In this document: positions 17,190-25,794 of the stretch, in pieces | Layout of the letters: each line of letters opens with the position of its first letter | Numbering within the stretch: the first letter of the stretch is position 1 | From: Caryophanales bacterium | GTDB taxonomy: Bacteria; Bacillota_I; Bacilli_A; Izemoplasmatales; UBA1188 | Direction of reading: 5' to 3' | NCBI GenBank assembly: GCA_016287865.1 | Contig: JAEEXP010000004.1 | Span: forward strand, 1 to 60,209 | Length of the DNA stretch: 60,209 bases | Notes under the pieces: generated by a model | What the model was told of the DNA's origin: nothing | Database searches by the model: none | The model's input: only the letters and a program-made list of their open reading frames with translations | Program-made: the position numbers and the translations under genes

Positions 17190-17691
17190 TTTTATTTATA
17201 GTTATTTCTTTAAAGACACTATAATCAACAGCGTCTACTATTTTTATATTACAAATATCTCCATTTATTTCCATATAGGCAATTGTCGGATACATTGGAT
17301 AAAATGGCATTCCAACACTTCCTGGATTAATAAAATAGATATGGGCATCCTCATCAATTCTAGCTTCATGAGTATGACCATAAAATACTATATCTACATT
17401 CTTACTTTGGGCATACATAGATAAAGTATAGAGAGAATCTTTAACCGAATATCTGTTTCCATGAGTAAGTAAGATTCTAAATTTTCCTATTGTATAAATA
17501 AATGAATAGTCCCAATCTGGATCTAAGTAACTGTTTCCTCTAACTCCAGTTACTCCCATACATTCAAGAATATATGGTTCAACCTCATAGTCCCCAAGTC
17601 CAAATCTATATTCAGGAGATTTATAGTGGACTATCGCATCTTTAACTAAATCAATATTTCCATGTGAATCACTAAATATAATCGCTCTCAC
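17182..17691 (-). CDS. YfcE/MJ0936-type metallophosphoesterase
   Basis: This 169-residue calcineurin-like phosphoesterase shows the metal motifs IFSDSHGN (residues 5-12), GLGDYE near 31, GVRGNSYLD near 48, LTHGNRY near 75 and FYGHTHEA near 98. The family hydrolyses phosphodiesters in vitro; the cellular substrate is uncertain. The start is GTG 17691 within a GTGA overlap with the rdgB stop, and GAGGT lies upstream. The pair rdgB-yfcE is common in Firmicutes. The glycines of GNHD-type motif III are modified to GVRGN, as in this subfamily. Confidence 0.88.
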   Translation of the reverse strand: MRAIIFSDSHGNIDLVKDAIVHYKSPEYRFGLGDYEVEPYILECMGVTGVRGNSYLDPDWDYSFIYTIGKFRILLTHGNRYSVKDSLYTLSMYAQSKNVDIVFYGHTHEARIDEDAHIYFINPGSVGMPFYPMYPTIAYMEINGDICNIKIVDAVDYSVFKEITINKNE

Positions 17692-18269
17692 TTGAATAAT
17701 ACCTCGATTAATTTAATTAATGCATTGTGTCTGTGAGAAATATTATTCTTAGAATCTTCGTCAATTTCCCCGACAGTAGTATTATAACCATCAGGGATAA
17801 ACATTGAATCATATCCAAAGCCATTAGAACCAATTTCTTTATCTATTACTTTGCCGTATACATAACCTTCAGTTTGAATAACTTCACCATTATTTATATA
17901 TGTGATTGCGCAAGTAAAATGAGCTTTAGATTCAGATAAATTTAATTTATGAAGTTCATCAATAAGTTTTAGTCTATTAGCTTTATCATTATGTTCAAGA
18001 CCGCTAAATCTCGCAGAATAAATACCTGGAAGACCACCTAAAGCATCAACTGATAATCCTGAATCATCCGCAATAACAGGAAGATTAGTATAATCACTAA
18101 TAGCTTTAGCTTTAATATAAGAATTCTCTTTAAAAGTATTACCATCTTCAATTATTTCCATATCAAAACTAATATCTTTGAGTGAAAGACAATTAACTGA
18201 ATACTTTTCAAGCATTTCTCTATATTCTTTTAATTTTCCAAGGTTAGTAGTTGCGATTACAATATCCAT
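17688..18269 (-). CDS. rdgB: RdgB/HAM1 non-canonical purine NTP pyrophosphatase
   Basis: This 193-residue enzyme removes ITP, XTP and dITP from the nucleotide pool. Motifs are complete: IATTNLGKLKEY at residues 5-16, the DDSGLSVDALGGLPGIYSAR core near 67, and the C-terminal GFGYDSMF near 150, then SHRHNAL. I set the start at ATG 18269, which matches the family N-terminus; a longer frame to 18344 would run into the divergent protease gene. No Shine-Dalgarno is visible at this start. The gene overlaps the phosphoesterase by four bases. A 10-base-arm inverted repeat (18274-18299) lies just before the start. Confidence 0.93.
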   Translation of the reverse strand: MDIVIATTNLGKLKEYREMLEKYSVNCLSLKDISFDMEIIEDGNTFKENSYIKAKAISDYTNLPVIADDSGLSVDALGGLPGIYSARFSGLEHNDKANRLKLIDELHKLNLSESKAHFTCAITYINNGEVIQTEGYVYGKVIDKEIGSNGFGYDSMFIPDGYNTTVGEIDEDSKNNISHRHNALIKLIEVLFK

Positions 18270-18273
18270 TTTT

Positions 18274-18299
18274 ATACAATATTCTTTAAAATATTGTAT
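18274..18299. promoter_or_regulatory. Inverted repeat between rdgB and the CPBP protease gene
   Basis: Perfect 10-base arms (ATACAATATT at 18274-18283, AATATTGTAT at 18290-18299) flank six bases. On the minus strand it overlaps the extended -10-like TGATACAAT of rdgB. No T-run follows, so an operator is likelier than a terminator. Confidence 0.5.
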
Positions 18300-18334
18300 C
18301 ACATAATGTATAATATTTAATAGAGGTTTTAAAA

Positions 18335-19078
18335 ATGGAAGCAAACGAAAATTTATATAGAGAACAAGAAAGAAAAGTATATTTTAAGCCAATATTAGTA
18401 TTCCTTGGATGTTTTGTGGGAGAGGTTGTCTTATCACTACTTATTCAAATAATATTATACGGAAAAGCAATAGGGGCAACGGTATCTTGGTTTGGCGGAA
18501 AGCTTGGGGCATTAATTGCGTCAATAGCTTTCTTCGTTGGATATTTTAAAGATACAGTAAATAAGATGAAACATCATATATTAGGATTCTTCGTCTTTAC
18601 AGCAATATCATTTGGAATATTCTTCTTATTTGAAATGGGTACTACTCAAATTAGTAATCTACTTGATAAGTTATTTCATGTAGGTGAGTCAACTAACCAA
18701 CAAGGAATTTATGCTTTATTTAAAGCATGTCCAACAACTTTAAACTATGTATTAATTGGAATTACTGTAGTGCTTCTCGCACCAATGCTTGAAGAATTAG
18801 AATTTAGAACTATGGTCTTTGAAGCATTCAAGGGTATTAAATGGATTTATAGTGCCATCATAAGTGCTGTATTATTTGGATTAATTCACCTTGATTTTGC
18901 TCATCTATCATTAATGGAATTCGCATATTTCCCACTCTATGCATTACCTGGATTTGCCTTAGCGTTAATCTATCACTTTAGTGGAAATAATGTATTTGTA
19001 TCATTTACTTGTCATGCATTATTAAATGGAATCAGTTTCATTCAAATAATGATGCATTTATCTGAAATAATTGGTTAA
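18335..19078 (+). CDS. CPBP family intramembrane metalloprotease
   Basis: This 247-residue membrane protein has about six to seven helices. It carries the CPBP (CAAX protease and bacteriocin-processing) motifs: EELEFR near residue 154 (EExxxR), FGLIHLDF near 184 (FxxxH) and CHALLNG near 229 (HxxxN). These residues bind the catalytic zinc within the membrane. Bacterial members process or protect against small peptides or act in signalling; no partner gene is adjacent. GAGGT precedes the ATG and a TATAAT box lies at 18309-18314. The gene is transcribed alone, with a strong terminator at 19091-19113. Confidence 0.88.
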   Translation: MEANENLYREQERKVYFKPILVFLGCFVGEVVLSLLIQIILYGKAIGATVSWFGGKLGALIASIAFFVGYFKDTVNKMKHHILGFFVFTAISFGIFFLFEMGTTQISNLLDKLFHVGESTNQQGIYALFKACPTTLNYVLIGITVVLLAPMLEELEFRTMVFEAFKGIKWIYSAIISAVLFGLIHLDFAHLSLMEFAYFPLYALPGFALALIYHFSGNNVFVSFTCHALLNGISFIQIMMHLSEIIG

Positions 19079-19090
19079 TTATATAAAAAT

Positions 19091-19113
19091 AGCTGGAGAA
19101 TTAATCTCCAGCT
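19091..19113. terminator. Bidirectional terminator between the CPBP gene and yccF
   Basis: The arms AGCTGGAGA (19091-19099) and TCTCCAGCT (19105-19113) have a five-base loop. A T-run follows on the plus strand and A-rich sequence precedes it, so it can serve both convergent genes. Confidence 0.85.
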
Positions 19114-19124
19114 TTTTTTAATTA

Positions 19125-19514
19125 TTAATAAGTAAAATCTCTTCCAAGTGGTAAGAGGACAAATGATGCCATCTTGAAGTATTGTTTACCAAATGGAATA
19201 CCAATAATTGTAATACAGAATAATACACCAATTAGTAAATATGCAAGAGCATATTCCCAACCTGCAAATATTGCCCAAATAATATTTACTACAGTTTTAA
19301 AACCTGTAACATTAACTTCTCTAACTTCTTTTCCAAATGGTAAGAGTACAAACTTTGCGAATTTAAACATTTGTAATCCTACTGGAATACCAATGATAGT
19401 AATGCAAGCAAGAATACCTGAGAGGAATGCGGCAATTGATGCGAATAATCCGCCAAAGATTATCCAAAGTACATTTCCTAAAGTACCCATAGCTCCTGGA
19501 CCTTTTTTAGCCAT
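19125..19514 (-). CDS. yccF: YccF domain membrane protein
   Basis: This 129-residue protein contains two YccF-type repeats, each with a hydrophobic stretch ending in a CITIIGIP motif: CITIIGIPVGLQMFKFAKF near residue 37 and CITIIGIPFGKQYFKMASF near 97. Both repeats end with an FVLLP(F/L)G sequence. YccF proteins are small inner-membrane proteins of unknown function, often near ion-channel or stress genes. It lies 23 bases downstream of the EIIC-EAL gene and may share its transcript. Confidence is high for the family, none for function. Confidence 0.85.
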   Translation of the reverse strand: MAKKGPGAMGTLGNVLWIIFGGLFASIAAFLSGILACITIIGIPVGLQMFKFAKFVLLPFGKEVREVNVTGFKTVVNIIWAIFAGWEYALAYLLIGVLFCITIIGIPFGKQYFKMASFVLLPLGRDFTY

Positions 19515-19537
19515 TATATTTCTCCTTTTATATTAAG

Positions 19538-21625
19538 TTATTCATCAAGTGGTAATGATTTTGAATACAAATGGCCTTGATAGATATCACAACCAAGTTT
19601 GTGTAATATCTCTTTTTGTTCATCAAGTTCCACATATTCTGCGACAACAATCATATTAAGTGAACTTGCAAGATCAACAATTGATTGAACAATTTCCTTA
19701 CAGTTATCTGAATCAACCATTTCTTTAATTAATAATCCATCAATCTTTAAGTAATCAAATAGATTATGTTTAAGATAATTAATAGATGTTTGACCCATAG
19801 AGAAATCATCTATCGCAAGACTTAATCCCATATTCTTGAGTTGTCTTAATTGATCTAATGTCTTATCAGTAAATGATACAGCTGTTTGTTCTGTAACTTC
19901 TATGCAGAAGTTCTTTTCTTTGAAATTATATTTATCATTTAATTTCTTCATGAAATCAAGGAACTCATCAGTAACTACTGTATCACCAGTTACATTAATA
20001 GAAATCTTAATACCACGACCAAACTTCTGATAAATCTTCGCTTCTTCAGATACTGCTTTAGTAAAGATAGCTTCTTCTAATTCTTTAAGCATATTTGCTT
20101 CAACAATTAGTTTAACTACCAGTGGTGGATAGAGCATTCCATAGATTGGATGATTCCACCTTAAAAGTGTTTCAACACCGACACATTCACCTTTATAGTT
20201 ATATTGTGGTTGATATTCTAGTTTTAGATTTCTAGATAAATCATATTTAATGTCTGCGAGTAATTCCTTAGCGAAATCACCTTGTTTATTATTTTGTTCT
20301 GTTAATTTAACGTGTTGTAATAATTGTTCGTTTGTCTTGAAATAATCCATGAAGTTTTCATATAATGCCATATTATTCTTCATAGTATTCTTATCTGAAT
20401 ACCTAACAAATGGGAAATAAATCAATACACCAACTATTAAGTTAACAAGTTGTAGTAATGAACCCGCATAACTACCTGTTGCTATATATCCTCCAAGGAA
20501 GATTGGAGTAGTAAAGGCAACTTGACTTGTAATATATGGAACAATACCAGTTGATATTGCAAGATATGCTATTGAGTAAGTTACGACTGGAGTAACTAAG
20601 AATGGTATTAACATTATTGGGTTATAAATGATTGGAAGACCAAATACCATCATTTCATTGATATTAAATATCATTGGGAATGCTGATGTAGCAGCAAGTC
20701 CTCTTTTTGCCCTATTTCTTGAGAAGATTAGGATTGCAACAAGTAGACATAATGTAGTTCCACATCCACCAATAAGTACAAAGCAATCAAAGAATTCTTT
20801 AGTTAATACTCTTGTAGGTTCAAGTCCTGCAGCAATTTGAAGTTGGTTAATCTCAAGACCTGGATAGAAATATGTAGACATAACACCTTCAAGAGCATCA
20901 TTCCCATGAATTCCAAAGAACCAGAATAATGATGATAGTGCAATAAAGCCTAAGCCCTTAGAAAAACCAGTATTTTCTCCTGCGAATAAATCATTTAATA
21001 ATCCAATATATAAATCATGGAATGATTCCTTATTAGTAACTCTTAAAAGGAATGCATTTCCTATTGCGAACAAAGAAACTGTGAGTGTAATTGGTATTAG
21101 TGTTCTAAGCATTCTATTAAATTCATGATCTGCGCCCAATGTTAATATCTGTGTTTTTCTTCTTAGTGCTATATAGAATGCTCTATAGAATAAAGCGGCA
21201 AAATAACCGGCTATGATAGCATAAAGCATGGATTTAGGACCCATATGATCTATTCCAAAATCAGGTTGATATGCTCCTGCTAATATAAAGAATACAATTA
21301 ATGATGCAATATTTGCTCCAATAATAGGGACATCTGTATCATATTTACTCTTCATATACGCTCTTGAGATTGTATATGTCATATAAACAGATAGAACGCC
21401 AAATGTTGCACTATATACAAAGTTAAACCAATTTAATAAGAATCCATTAGCAAATGATGCAATAAATTCTTTATAGGCTTTTACAGGAAACTCTTTAAAT
21501 ACTAAAGCAAAAGCACCTATTGTTAAAATAGGTATCATATTAACAAGACCAGTTCTAATTGTTTTAACTAGGCTGAACTGTTGTATTTTAGAAGTTAGTC
21601 TATAAAGTCTTGTTCCTCTTTCCAT
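19538..21625 (-). CDS. PTS EIIC membrane domain fused to an EAL c-di-GMP phosphodiesterase
   Basis: This 695-residue fusion has an N-terminal lactose/cellobiose-type EIIC domain (about 1-415, some ten helices, with GIHGNDALEGV near 238 and FNINEMMVFGLPIIYNP near 320) and a C-terminal EAL domain (about 455-695). The catalytic set is complete: ETLLRW (Glu485), Asn544 in SINVTGD, Glu576 in EVTEQ, AIDDFSMG (Asp606, Asp607), LKID (Lys627), AEYVE (Glu663) and Gln683 in IYQG. It should therefore hydrolyse c-di-GMP. No EIIA or EIIB is encoded nearby, so EIIC may act as a sensor of sugar rather than a phosphotransfer porter. It is preceded by a 140-base gap after HU. No active GGDEF protein is in the window. 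Confidence 0.88.
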   Translation of the reverse strand: MERGTRLYRLTSKIQQFSLVKTIRTGLVNMIPILTIGAFALVFKEFPVKAYKEFIASFANGFLLNWFNFVYSATFGVLSVYMTYTISRAYMKSKYDTDVPIIGANIASLIVFFILAGAYQPDFGIDHMGPKSMLYAIIAGYFAALFYRAFYIALRRKTQILTLGADHEFNRMLRTLIPITLTVSLFAIGNAFLLRVTNKESFHDLYIGLLNDLFAGENTGFSKGLGFIALSSLFWFFGIHGNDALEGVMSTYFYPGLEINQLQIAAGLEPTRVLTKEFFDCFVLIGGCGTTLCLLVAILIFSRNRAKRGLAATSAFPMIFNINEMMVFGLPIIYNPIMLIPFLVTPVVTYSIAYLAISTGIVPYITSQVAFTTPIFLGGYIATGSYAGSLLQLVNLIVGVLIYFPFVRYSDKNTMKNNMALYENFMDYFKTNEQLLQHVKLTEQNNKQGDFAKELLADIKYDLSRNLKLEYQPQYNYKGECVGVETLLRWNHPIYGMLYPPLVVKLIVEANMLKELEEAIFTKAVSEEAKIYQKFGRGIKISINVTGDTVVTDEFLDFMKKLNDKYNFKEKNFCIEVTEQTAVSFTDKTLDQLRQLKNMGLSLAIDDFSMGQTSINYLKHNLFDYLKIDGLLIKEMVDSDNCKEIVQSIVDLASSLNMIVVAEYVELDEQKEILHKLGCDIYQGHLYSKSLPLDE

Positions 21626-21732
21626 AAAAACTCCTTATGGTTTTATTAACAATTAATTTTAGCACATAAAGAATTTAATTAAAGTACTTTTTTATAATTA
21701 CATTATTATAATTATAAAATTGCAAAAGAAAA

Positions 21733-21749
21733 GCGAGCAATTAGCTCGC
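21733..21749 (-). terminator. Terminator of the HU gene
   Basis: GCGAGC arms (21733-21738 and 21744-21749) surround a five-base loop. On the minus strand TTTTCTTTT follows, a standard intrinsic terminator after the HU stop. Confidence 0.8.
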
Positions 21750-21764
21750 ATTTCTTATTAAAAA

Positions 21765-22037
21765 CTATCTAACTCTTTCCTTTAGGTTCTTGCCAGGTTT
21801 GAATGTAGCAGCCTTTAATGCAGGAACAGTGATTTCCTCTTTAGTTCTAGGATCATGGCCTTTGTGAGCCTTTCTTTCTTTAACTTCGAAAGTTCCAAAT
21901 CCAGTAACGATAACTTTTTCGCCTTCTACTAATGCTTCTTCGATTACTTCGAATACTGCATCATAAGCTTTTTCAGCTTCAGCTTTAGTTAATCCAGTCT
22001 TTCTAGCTAGATTGCTAATGAGTTCTACCTTGTTCAT
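21765..22037 (-). CDS. hup: HU-type DNA-binding nucleoid protein
   Basis: This 90-residue protein has the usual HU length and motifs: MNKVELISNLARKTGLTKAEAEKA at the start, GFGTFEVKERKA near residue 46 followed by the DNA-gripping arm with KGHDPRT, and the C-terminal FKPGKNLKERV. HU bends and compacts DNA as a dimer. The gene is monocistronic, with a near-consensus promoter (22068-22096), a good AGGAG binding site and a terminator. All this fits a highly expressed gene. Confidence 0.96.
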   Translation of the reverse strand: MNKVELISNLARKTGLTKAEAEKAYDAVFEVIEEALVEGEKVIVTGFGTFEVKERKAHKGHDPRTKEEITVPALKAATFKPGKNLKERVR

Positions 22038-22067
22038 TTAAATGTCTCCTTTATGTGAATATACCTA

Positions 22068-22096
22068 ATTGTATAAACTAATCATTTAAAAGTCAA
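22068..22096 (-). promoter_or_regulatory. HU gene promoter
   Basis: On the minus strand TTGACT (22091-22096) and TACAAT (22068-22073) are separated by 17 bases, close to the vegetative consensus, about 30 bases upstream of the HU ATG. Confidence 0.75.
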
Positions 22097-22139
22097 GTTA
22101 ATTTGTGAGATTTTAAGCAAAAAGTGAAATTTTTATAAA

Positions 22140-22982
22140 TTATTTTCTTTTTCTTTCGATTAGGCTAAATCTATTGAAATCTACTTCATCCTTAATGAAT
22201 TCATTAACTGAATCACATTCAATTCTTCCAGCAATTGGATTCTTAATACTATCTATATTAGAATTAATAGTTGCGTCGACTGTAGAATATTCAAATGCAA
22301 GGTCAGTTTCTTCTAAAGTACAATTAATCATTTTAAGATTCTTCATATAGCAGAATCCTTGATGACTTTTAACTTTACAATTAACTAAAGTAACATTTTC
22401 ACTATTCCATCCAAAGTATTCACCATTAATAATACAATTCTCTAAATATACATTCTTACAGTTCCAGAATGAATCTTTAGAATTTAAAGATGAATTGTAT
22501 ACGATAATATTTCTTCCGCCATCACAAAAATAGTTACCATTAACTGTGATATCATCTATTTCTATATTCTTAGAATTCATGAGTAGATAATCTGCGTTAT
22601 CAAACGTAGAGTCTTTTATACTTACTCTATTACAGGACCAAAGAGTTTCTTCAGCATCACTAAATTTAGTATTTGCTATATTAATGTATGAAGATCTTCT
22701 AAACTCTTTAGGTGCATTAACTGTATTATTTATAAAATTAATTCTTTTAGTATACCAAATGCCACTTCTACTCATTGGTTCAAATAAAGTATCTTTTACT
22801 TCAACATTCTTTGAATACCATAATGGATATTTATATCCAAATGAAGAATTATTAACTTTAATATTATTAGATTCTTTAAGCGGTGATTCGCCATCTTTAA
22901 AGGTTGAATTATTAATTATTAGATTCTTTCCTTTAAATAAACTTCTTTCACCGACTAGTACTTCATTTACTATCTTTTTCAT
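22140..22982 (-). CDS. DUF3737 right-handed beta-helix protein
   Basis: This 280-residue protein matches the DUF3737 family: GERSLFKGKNLIINNSTF at the start, DGESPLKES near residue 31, KYPLWYSKNVEVKD near 51, GIWYTKRINF near 74 and APKEFRRSSY near 90. Short repeats of the type (N/D)xxIxNSxF suggest a right-handed parallel beta-helix. Function is unknown; relatives occur in gut Firmicutes. There is no signal peptide, so it is cytosolic. TAGGT before the ATG is a weak binding site. It is divergently placed from the COG2509 flavoprotein. Confidence 0.85.
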   Translation of the reverse strand: MKKIVNEVLVGERSLFKGKNLIINNSTFKDGESPLKESNNIKVNNSSFGYKYPLWYSKNVEVKDTLFEPMSRSGIWYTKRINFINNTVNAPKEFRRSSYINIANTKFSDAEETLWSCNRVSIKDSTFDNADYLLMNSKNIEIDDITVNGNYFCDGGRNIIVYNSSLNSKDSFWNCKNVYLENCIINGEYFGWNSENVTLVNCKVKSHQGFCYMKNLKMINCTLEETDLAFEYSTVDATINSNIDSIKNPIAGRIECDSVNEFIKDEVDFNRFSLIERKRK

Positions 22983-23125
22983 ACTTTACCTACAAATTAA
23001 TTATAAATTAACTAAAAAATATAATAAAGTAAATTGCTTAAACAATTATTTTTTATCTTTTTCTTCTTTCCCTTTTCTCTATAAAAAAGTGTGTAATAAT
23101 ATATATTGTGTGTGGAGGATTTTAT

Positions 23126-24541
23126 ATGAAATATGATGTAATTATTGTAGGCGCAGGACCATGTGGATACCTTGCGGCTTATGAACTTAAAGAGCTTAAT
23201 TCAAGTCTTAAAGTACTAGTAATTGATAAGGGTCTTGAGATAACTCAAAGAAAGTGTCCTGTATTACTTCATAAATTAGATAAATGCCCTGTAAATAAAG
23301 AGGGAAGACAAGAATGCTTCCCTGCATGTTCTATCACCAATGGTTTTGGTGGAGCTGGCGCATACTCTGATGGAAAGTTCAATATCACTACTGAATTTGG
23401 TGGTTGGTTAAATGATTACATCGATGATACTGAATTATTAGATTTAATTAATTATGAAGATAAAATTAATCTTAAATTTGGAGCTACAGACATTGTAACT
23501 GATCCATACACAGATAAGATTAAAGAAATAGAAAAGAAAGCTATGAGTGTCGGAGTAAAACTTTTAAGAAGTAAGGTAAGACACTTAGGTACTGAAGAAA
23601 ATTTAAAGATTCTTGAAAGAATCTATAAACATTTAAAAGAAAGTGTAGATTTCATGTTTAGAACTGAAGTTCAACAAGTAATATTAGTAGATAATGTCGC
23701 TAAAGGTGTAGTGCTTAAAAATGGCGAAGTAATTGAAGCTAATAATGTGATACTCGCTGTTGGTAGAGAAGGTTCAACATGGCTTGAAAAGATTCTATCT
23801 AAAGAAGGCGTTAAGTTTACTCAAAACCAAGTTGATATTGGCGTAAGAGTTGAAACTTCTAACGTTATTATGGAAGAGATTAATAAGAATCTTTATGAAG
23901 GTAAATTTATCTATCATACAAAATTAGACACAACAGTAAGAACTTTCTGTGCAAACCCAAGTGGTCACGTAGTTATGGAAAACTATAAAGGAATAGTTAA
24001 CGTTAATGGTCACTCATATAGTGATAAAGCGCTAGGCAGTGAAAACACTAACTTCGCGCTTCTTGTCTCGCATAGATTTAGTGAACCATTTAATGAACCA
24101 AATGAATACGCATTAAAGGTTTCATCACTCGCTAACCAACTCGCATGTGGTTCTGTAATCGTTCAAAGATTTGGAGATTTAATTCAAGGAAGACGAACTA
24201 ACGCTAAACGTATTCAAGAAGGTTTCATTAGACCTACTTTAAAAGAGGCTGTCCCAGGTGATTTATCACTATGCATGCCTCAAAAAACTTTAAGTTCTAT
24301 TATTGAAATGATTCAAGTATTAGACAATATCACTCCTGGTATCGCATCAAGCCATACACTCCTTTATGGAGTTGAAGCTAAATACTATAGTGCTCACCCT
24401 GAAATAAATAATACTTTAGAAGTAAAAGGTATTAAAAATTTATACGTTGGAGGAGATGGCGCAGGTATCACAAGAGGTCTCGCACAAGCCGGCGCCTGTG
24501 GAATATATATCGCAAGGAATATAGTAAAGAATAATGGCTAA
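23126..24541 (+). CDS. COG2509-type FAD-dependent dehydrogenase
   Basis: This 471-residue flavoprotein opens with the Rossmann motif YDVIIVGAGPCGYLAAYEL (residues 3-21). The family-specific segment follows with CPACSITNGFGGAGAYSDGK near 66-80. A C-terminal second FAD motif is LYVGGDGAGITRGLAQAGA near 445. This combination matches uncharacterised FAD-dependent dehydrogenases of COG2509; the substrate is unknown. I chose ATG 23126 because GGAGG (23114-23118) sits eight bases upstream and the Rossmann strand begins at residue 3; a GTG at 23108 would precede the binding site. It overlaps the next gene by eight bases and is probably co-transcribed with it. Confidence 0.88.
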   Translation: MKYDVIIVGAGPCGYLAAYELKELNSSLKVLVIDKGLEITQRKCPVLLHKLDKCPVNKEGRQECFPACSITNGFGGAGAYSDGKFNITTEFGGWLNDYIDDTELLDLINYEDKINLKFGATDIVTDPYTDKIKEIEKKAMSVGVKLLRSKVRHLGTEENLKILERIYKHLKESVDFMFRTEVQQVILVDNVAKGVVLKNGEVIEANNVILAVGREGSTWLEKILSKEGVKFTQNQVDIGVRVETSNVIMEEINKNLYEGKFIYHTKLDTTVRTFCANPSGHVVMENYKGIVNVNGHSYSDKALGSENTNFALLVSHRFSEPFNEPNEYALKVSSLANQLACGSVIVQRFGDLIQGRRTNAKRIQEGFIRPTLKEAVPGDLSLCMPQKTLSSIIEMIQVLDNITPGIASSHTLLYGVEAKYYSAHPEINNTLEVKGIKNLYVGGDGAGITRGLAQAGACGIYIARNIVKNNG

Positions 24542-25445
24542 AATTAGGCAATTATATATTCCATTTATGGGATATAAAACATATGTTAGAATTGTAGGAT
24601 ATAACTATAAAAAGACACCTCTTATTCTTCTTCATGGTGGGCCTGGTTCTACTCATAATTCTCAAGAATTATTAGATGAATTAAGCGACGCTGATGAACG
24701 TCCAATTATCATGTATGATCAACTCGGATGTGGTAAATCATATATTGGTGAAGGTCATAAAGAATTATGGAATAGTGATACTTGGGTTAAGGAACTTGAG
24801 AATCTAATTGGTTATTTAAAATTAAAAGAATATCATCTTCTAGGTCATTCTTGGGGTGGCATGCTTGAAATCATTTATACTTGTAGCGGTAAAGAAAGGG
24901 TTGGACTTAAATCATTAACTTTATCTTCTACTCTTGCAAGCGCATCACTCTGGGAAAGTGAAGCAAAAAGACTAATAACTTATCTTCCTCTTAAAGACCA
25001 ACGAATCATTAATGAAGCAATCCAAAAGAATGATTTCTCATCTAAAGAATTCAATAAATCTATGATGGTTTACTATCATAAATATGTATGGCCTAAATTC
25101 ACTAAGAAAGATCCTCTATGCTTAAGACGTAAAAAAGTAAAGTGTCCTGAAGTATACGAAACTTCTTGGGGACCTTGTGAATTTCGTCCATTAGGTAATC
25201 TTAAAGATTATGAATATTTAGATAAGCTAGACAGAATCAATGTGCCAGTTAATATTTTAAGTGGTGCAGATGATGAATCAACTCCACTTCAAAATAAGTT
25301 AATGTATGATGCGATAAAGACAGATAAAAGATGGACAATACTTAGTCCATCTAGACATATGACTTATTTTGAATGTCATGATGAATATATTAAGAATGTG
25401 ATTGAATTCTTAAATTATGTAGATAAAAAGGAACACAACGACTAA
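24534..25445 (+). CDS. Proline iminopeptidase-like alpha/beta hydrolase (S33)
   Basis: This 303-residue alpha/beta hydrolase has the oxyanion motif LLHGGPGSTHN near residue 33, DQLGCGKS near 62, the nucleophile elbow GHSWGG near 104, the acid in SGADDEST near 246, and the catalytic His in SRHMTYFE near 277. HGGPG and GHSWGG are the signature of prolyl aminopeptidases and close tricorn-interacting factors. It would release N-terminal residues from peptides in the cytosol. It overlaps the upstream flavoprotein by eight bases. The stop codon lies in the loop of a strong terminator. Confidence 0.87.
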   Translation: MAKIRQLYIPFMGYKTYVRIVGYNYKKTPLILLHGGPGSTHNSQELLDELSDADERPIIMYDQLGCGKSYIGEGHKELWNSDTWVKELENLIGYLKLKEYHLLGHSWGGMLEIIYTCSGKERVGLKSLTLSSTLASASLWESEAKRLITYLPLKDQRIINEAIQKNDFSSKEFNKSMMVYYHKYVWPKFTKKDPLCLRRKKVKCPEVYETSWGPCEFRPLGNLKDYEYLDKLDRINVPVNILSGADDESTPLQNKLMYDAIKTDKRWTILSPSRHMTYFECHDEYIKNVIEFLNYVDKKEHND

Positions 25446-25459
25446 TTGTGTTCCTTTTT
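25425..25459. terminator. Terminator overlapping the end of the aminopeptidase gene
   Basis: Perfect 14-base arms (25425-25438 and 25446-25459, core GGAACACAA) flank a seven-base loop that includes the stop codon. A T-run follows on the plus strand; the A-run allows termination of the convergent operon too. Confidence 0.85.
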
Positions 25460-25463
25460 TTAA

Positions 25464-25790
25464 TTAACATGCAACCTTTTTTCTTTTGATAAATGGATTA
25501 AAGAGAATGTAGTATACAGGAATAGTTAAGAATAATAGCCATCCTGGATGCCATAGGTTAAATGCAAAACCTAATACAAAGAATCCAGCTACCGCAAGAA
25601 TCGGGTATAAAGATGCTGCGAAATTCTCAGATAATACAATTGGGACAATTATAATTAATGAGAAGATTGCAATTGTAGGAACCCAGATATGAGTGAAGAA
25701 TCCTACAAGGATATATGCGATTAAACAAAGGATAGGAGTTGCAGCTATAATTCTACCTTTATAGCTTTTCCAATTTAATTCGTTATTCAT
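25464..25790 (-). CDS. Small four-helix membrane protein
   Basis: This 108-residue protein has about four hydrophobic segments (residues 14-33, 36-52, 58-74 and 80-97) and a basic C-terminus (FIKRKKVAC). I do not recognise a family with confidence. It is the third gene after the DUF2089 regulator and the HAAS-DUF4097 protein, four bases after the latter, and is co-transcribed from the promoter at 27041-27068. Such operons often encode envelope-stress sensing components, so a membrane partner role is a guess from context. Confidence 0.75.
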   Translation of the reverse strand: MNNELNWKSYKGRIIAATPILCLIAYILVGFFTHIWVPTIAIFSLIIIVPIVLSENFAASLYPILAVAGFFVLGFAFNLWHPGWLLFLTIPVYYILFNPFIKRKKVAC

Positions 25791-25794
25791 AAGC

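Noticed and set aside
17688-18344. Longer rdgB starting at 18344
   Set aside because: The extra 25 residues overlap the divergent CPBP gene start and do not match the RdgB N-terminus, which begins at MDIVIATTN.
22684-23136. Plus-strand open frame of 150 codons
   Set aside because: It mirrors the DUF3737 gene and runs into the promoter and ribosome site of the COG2509 gene; its protein has no family character.
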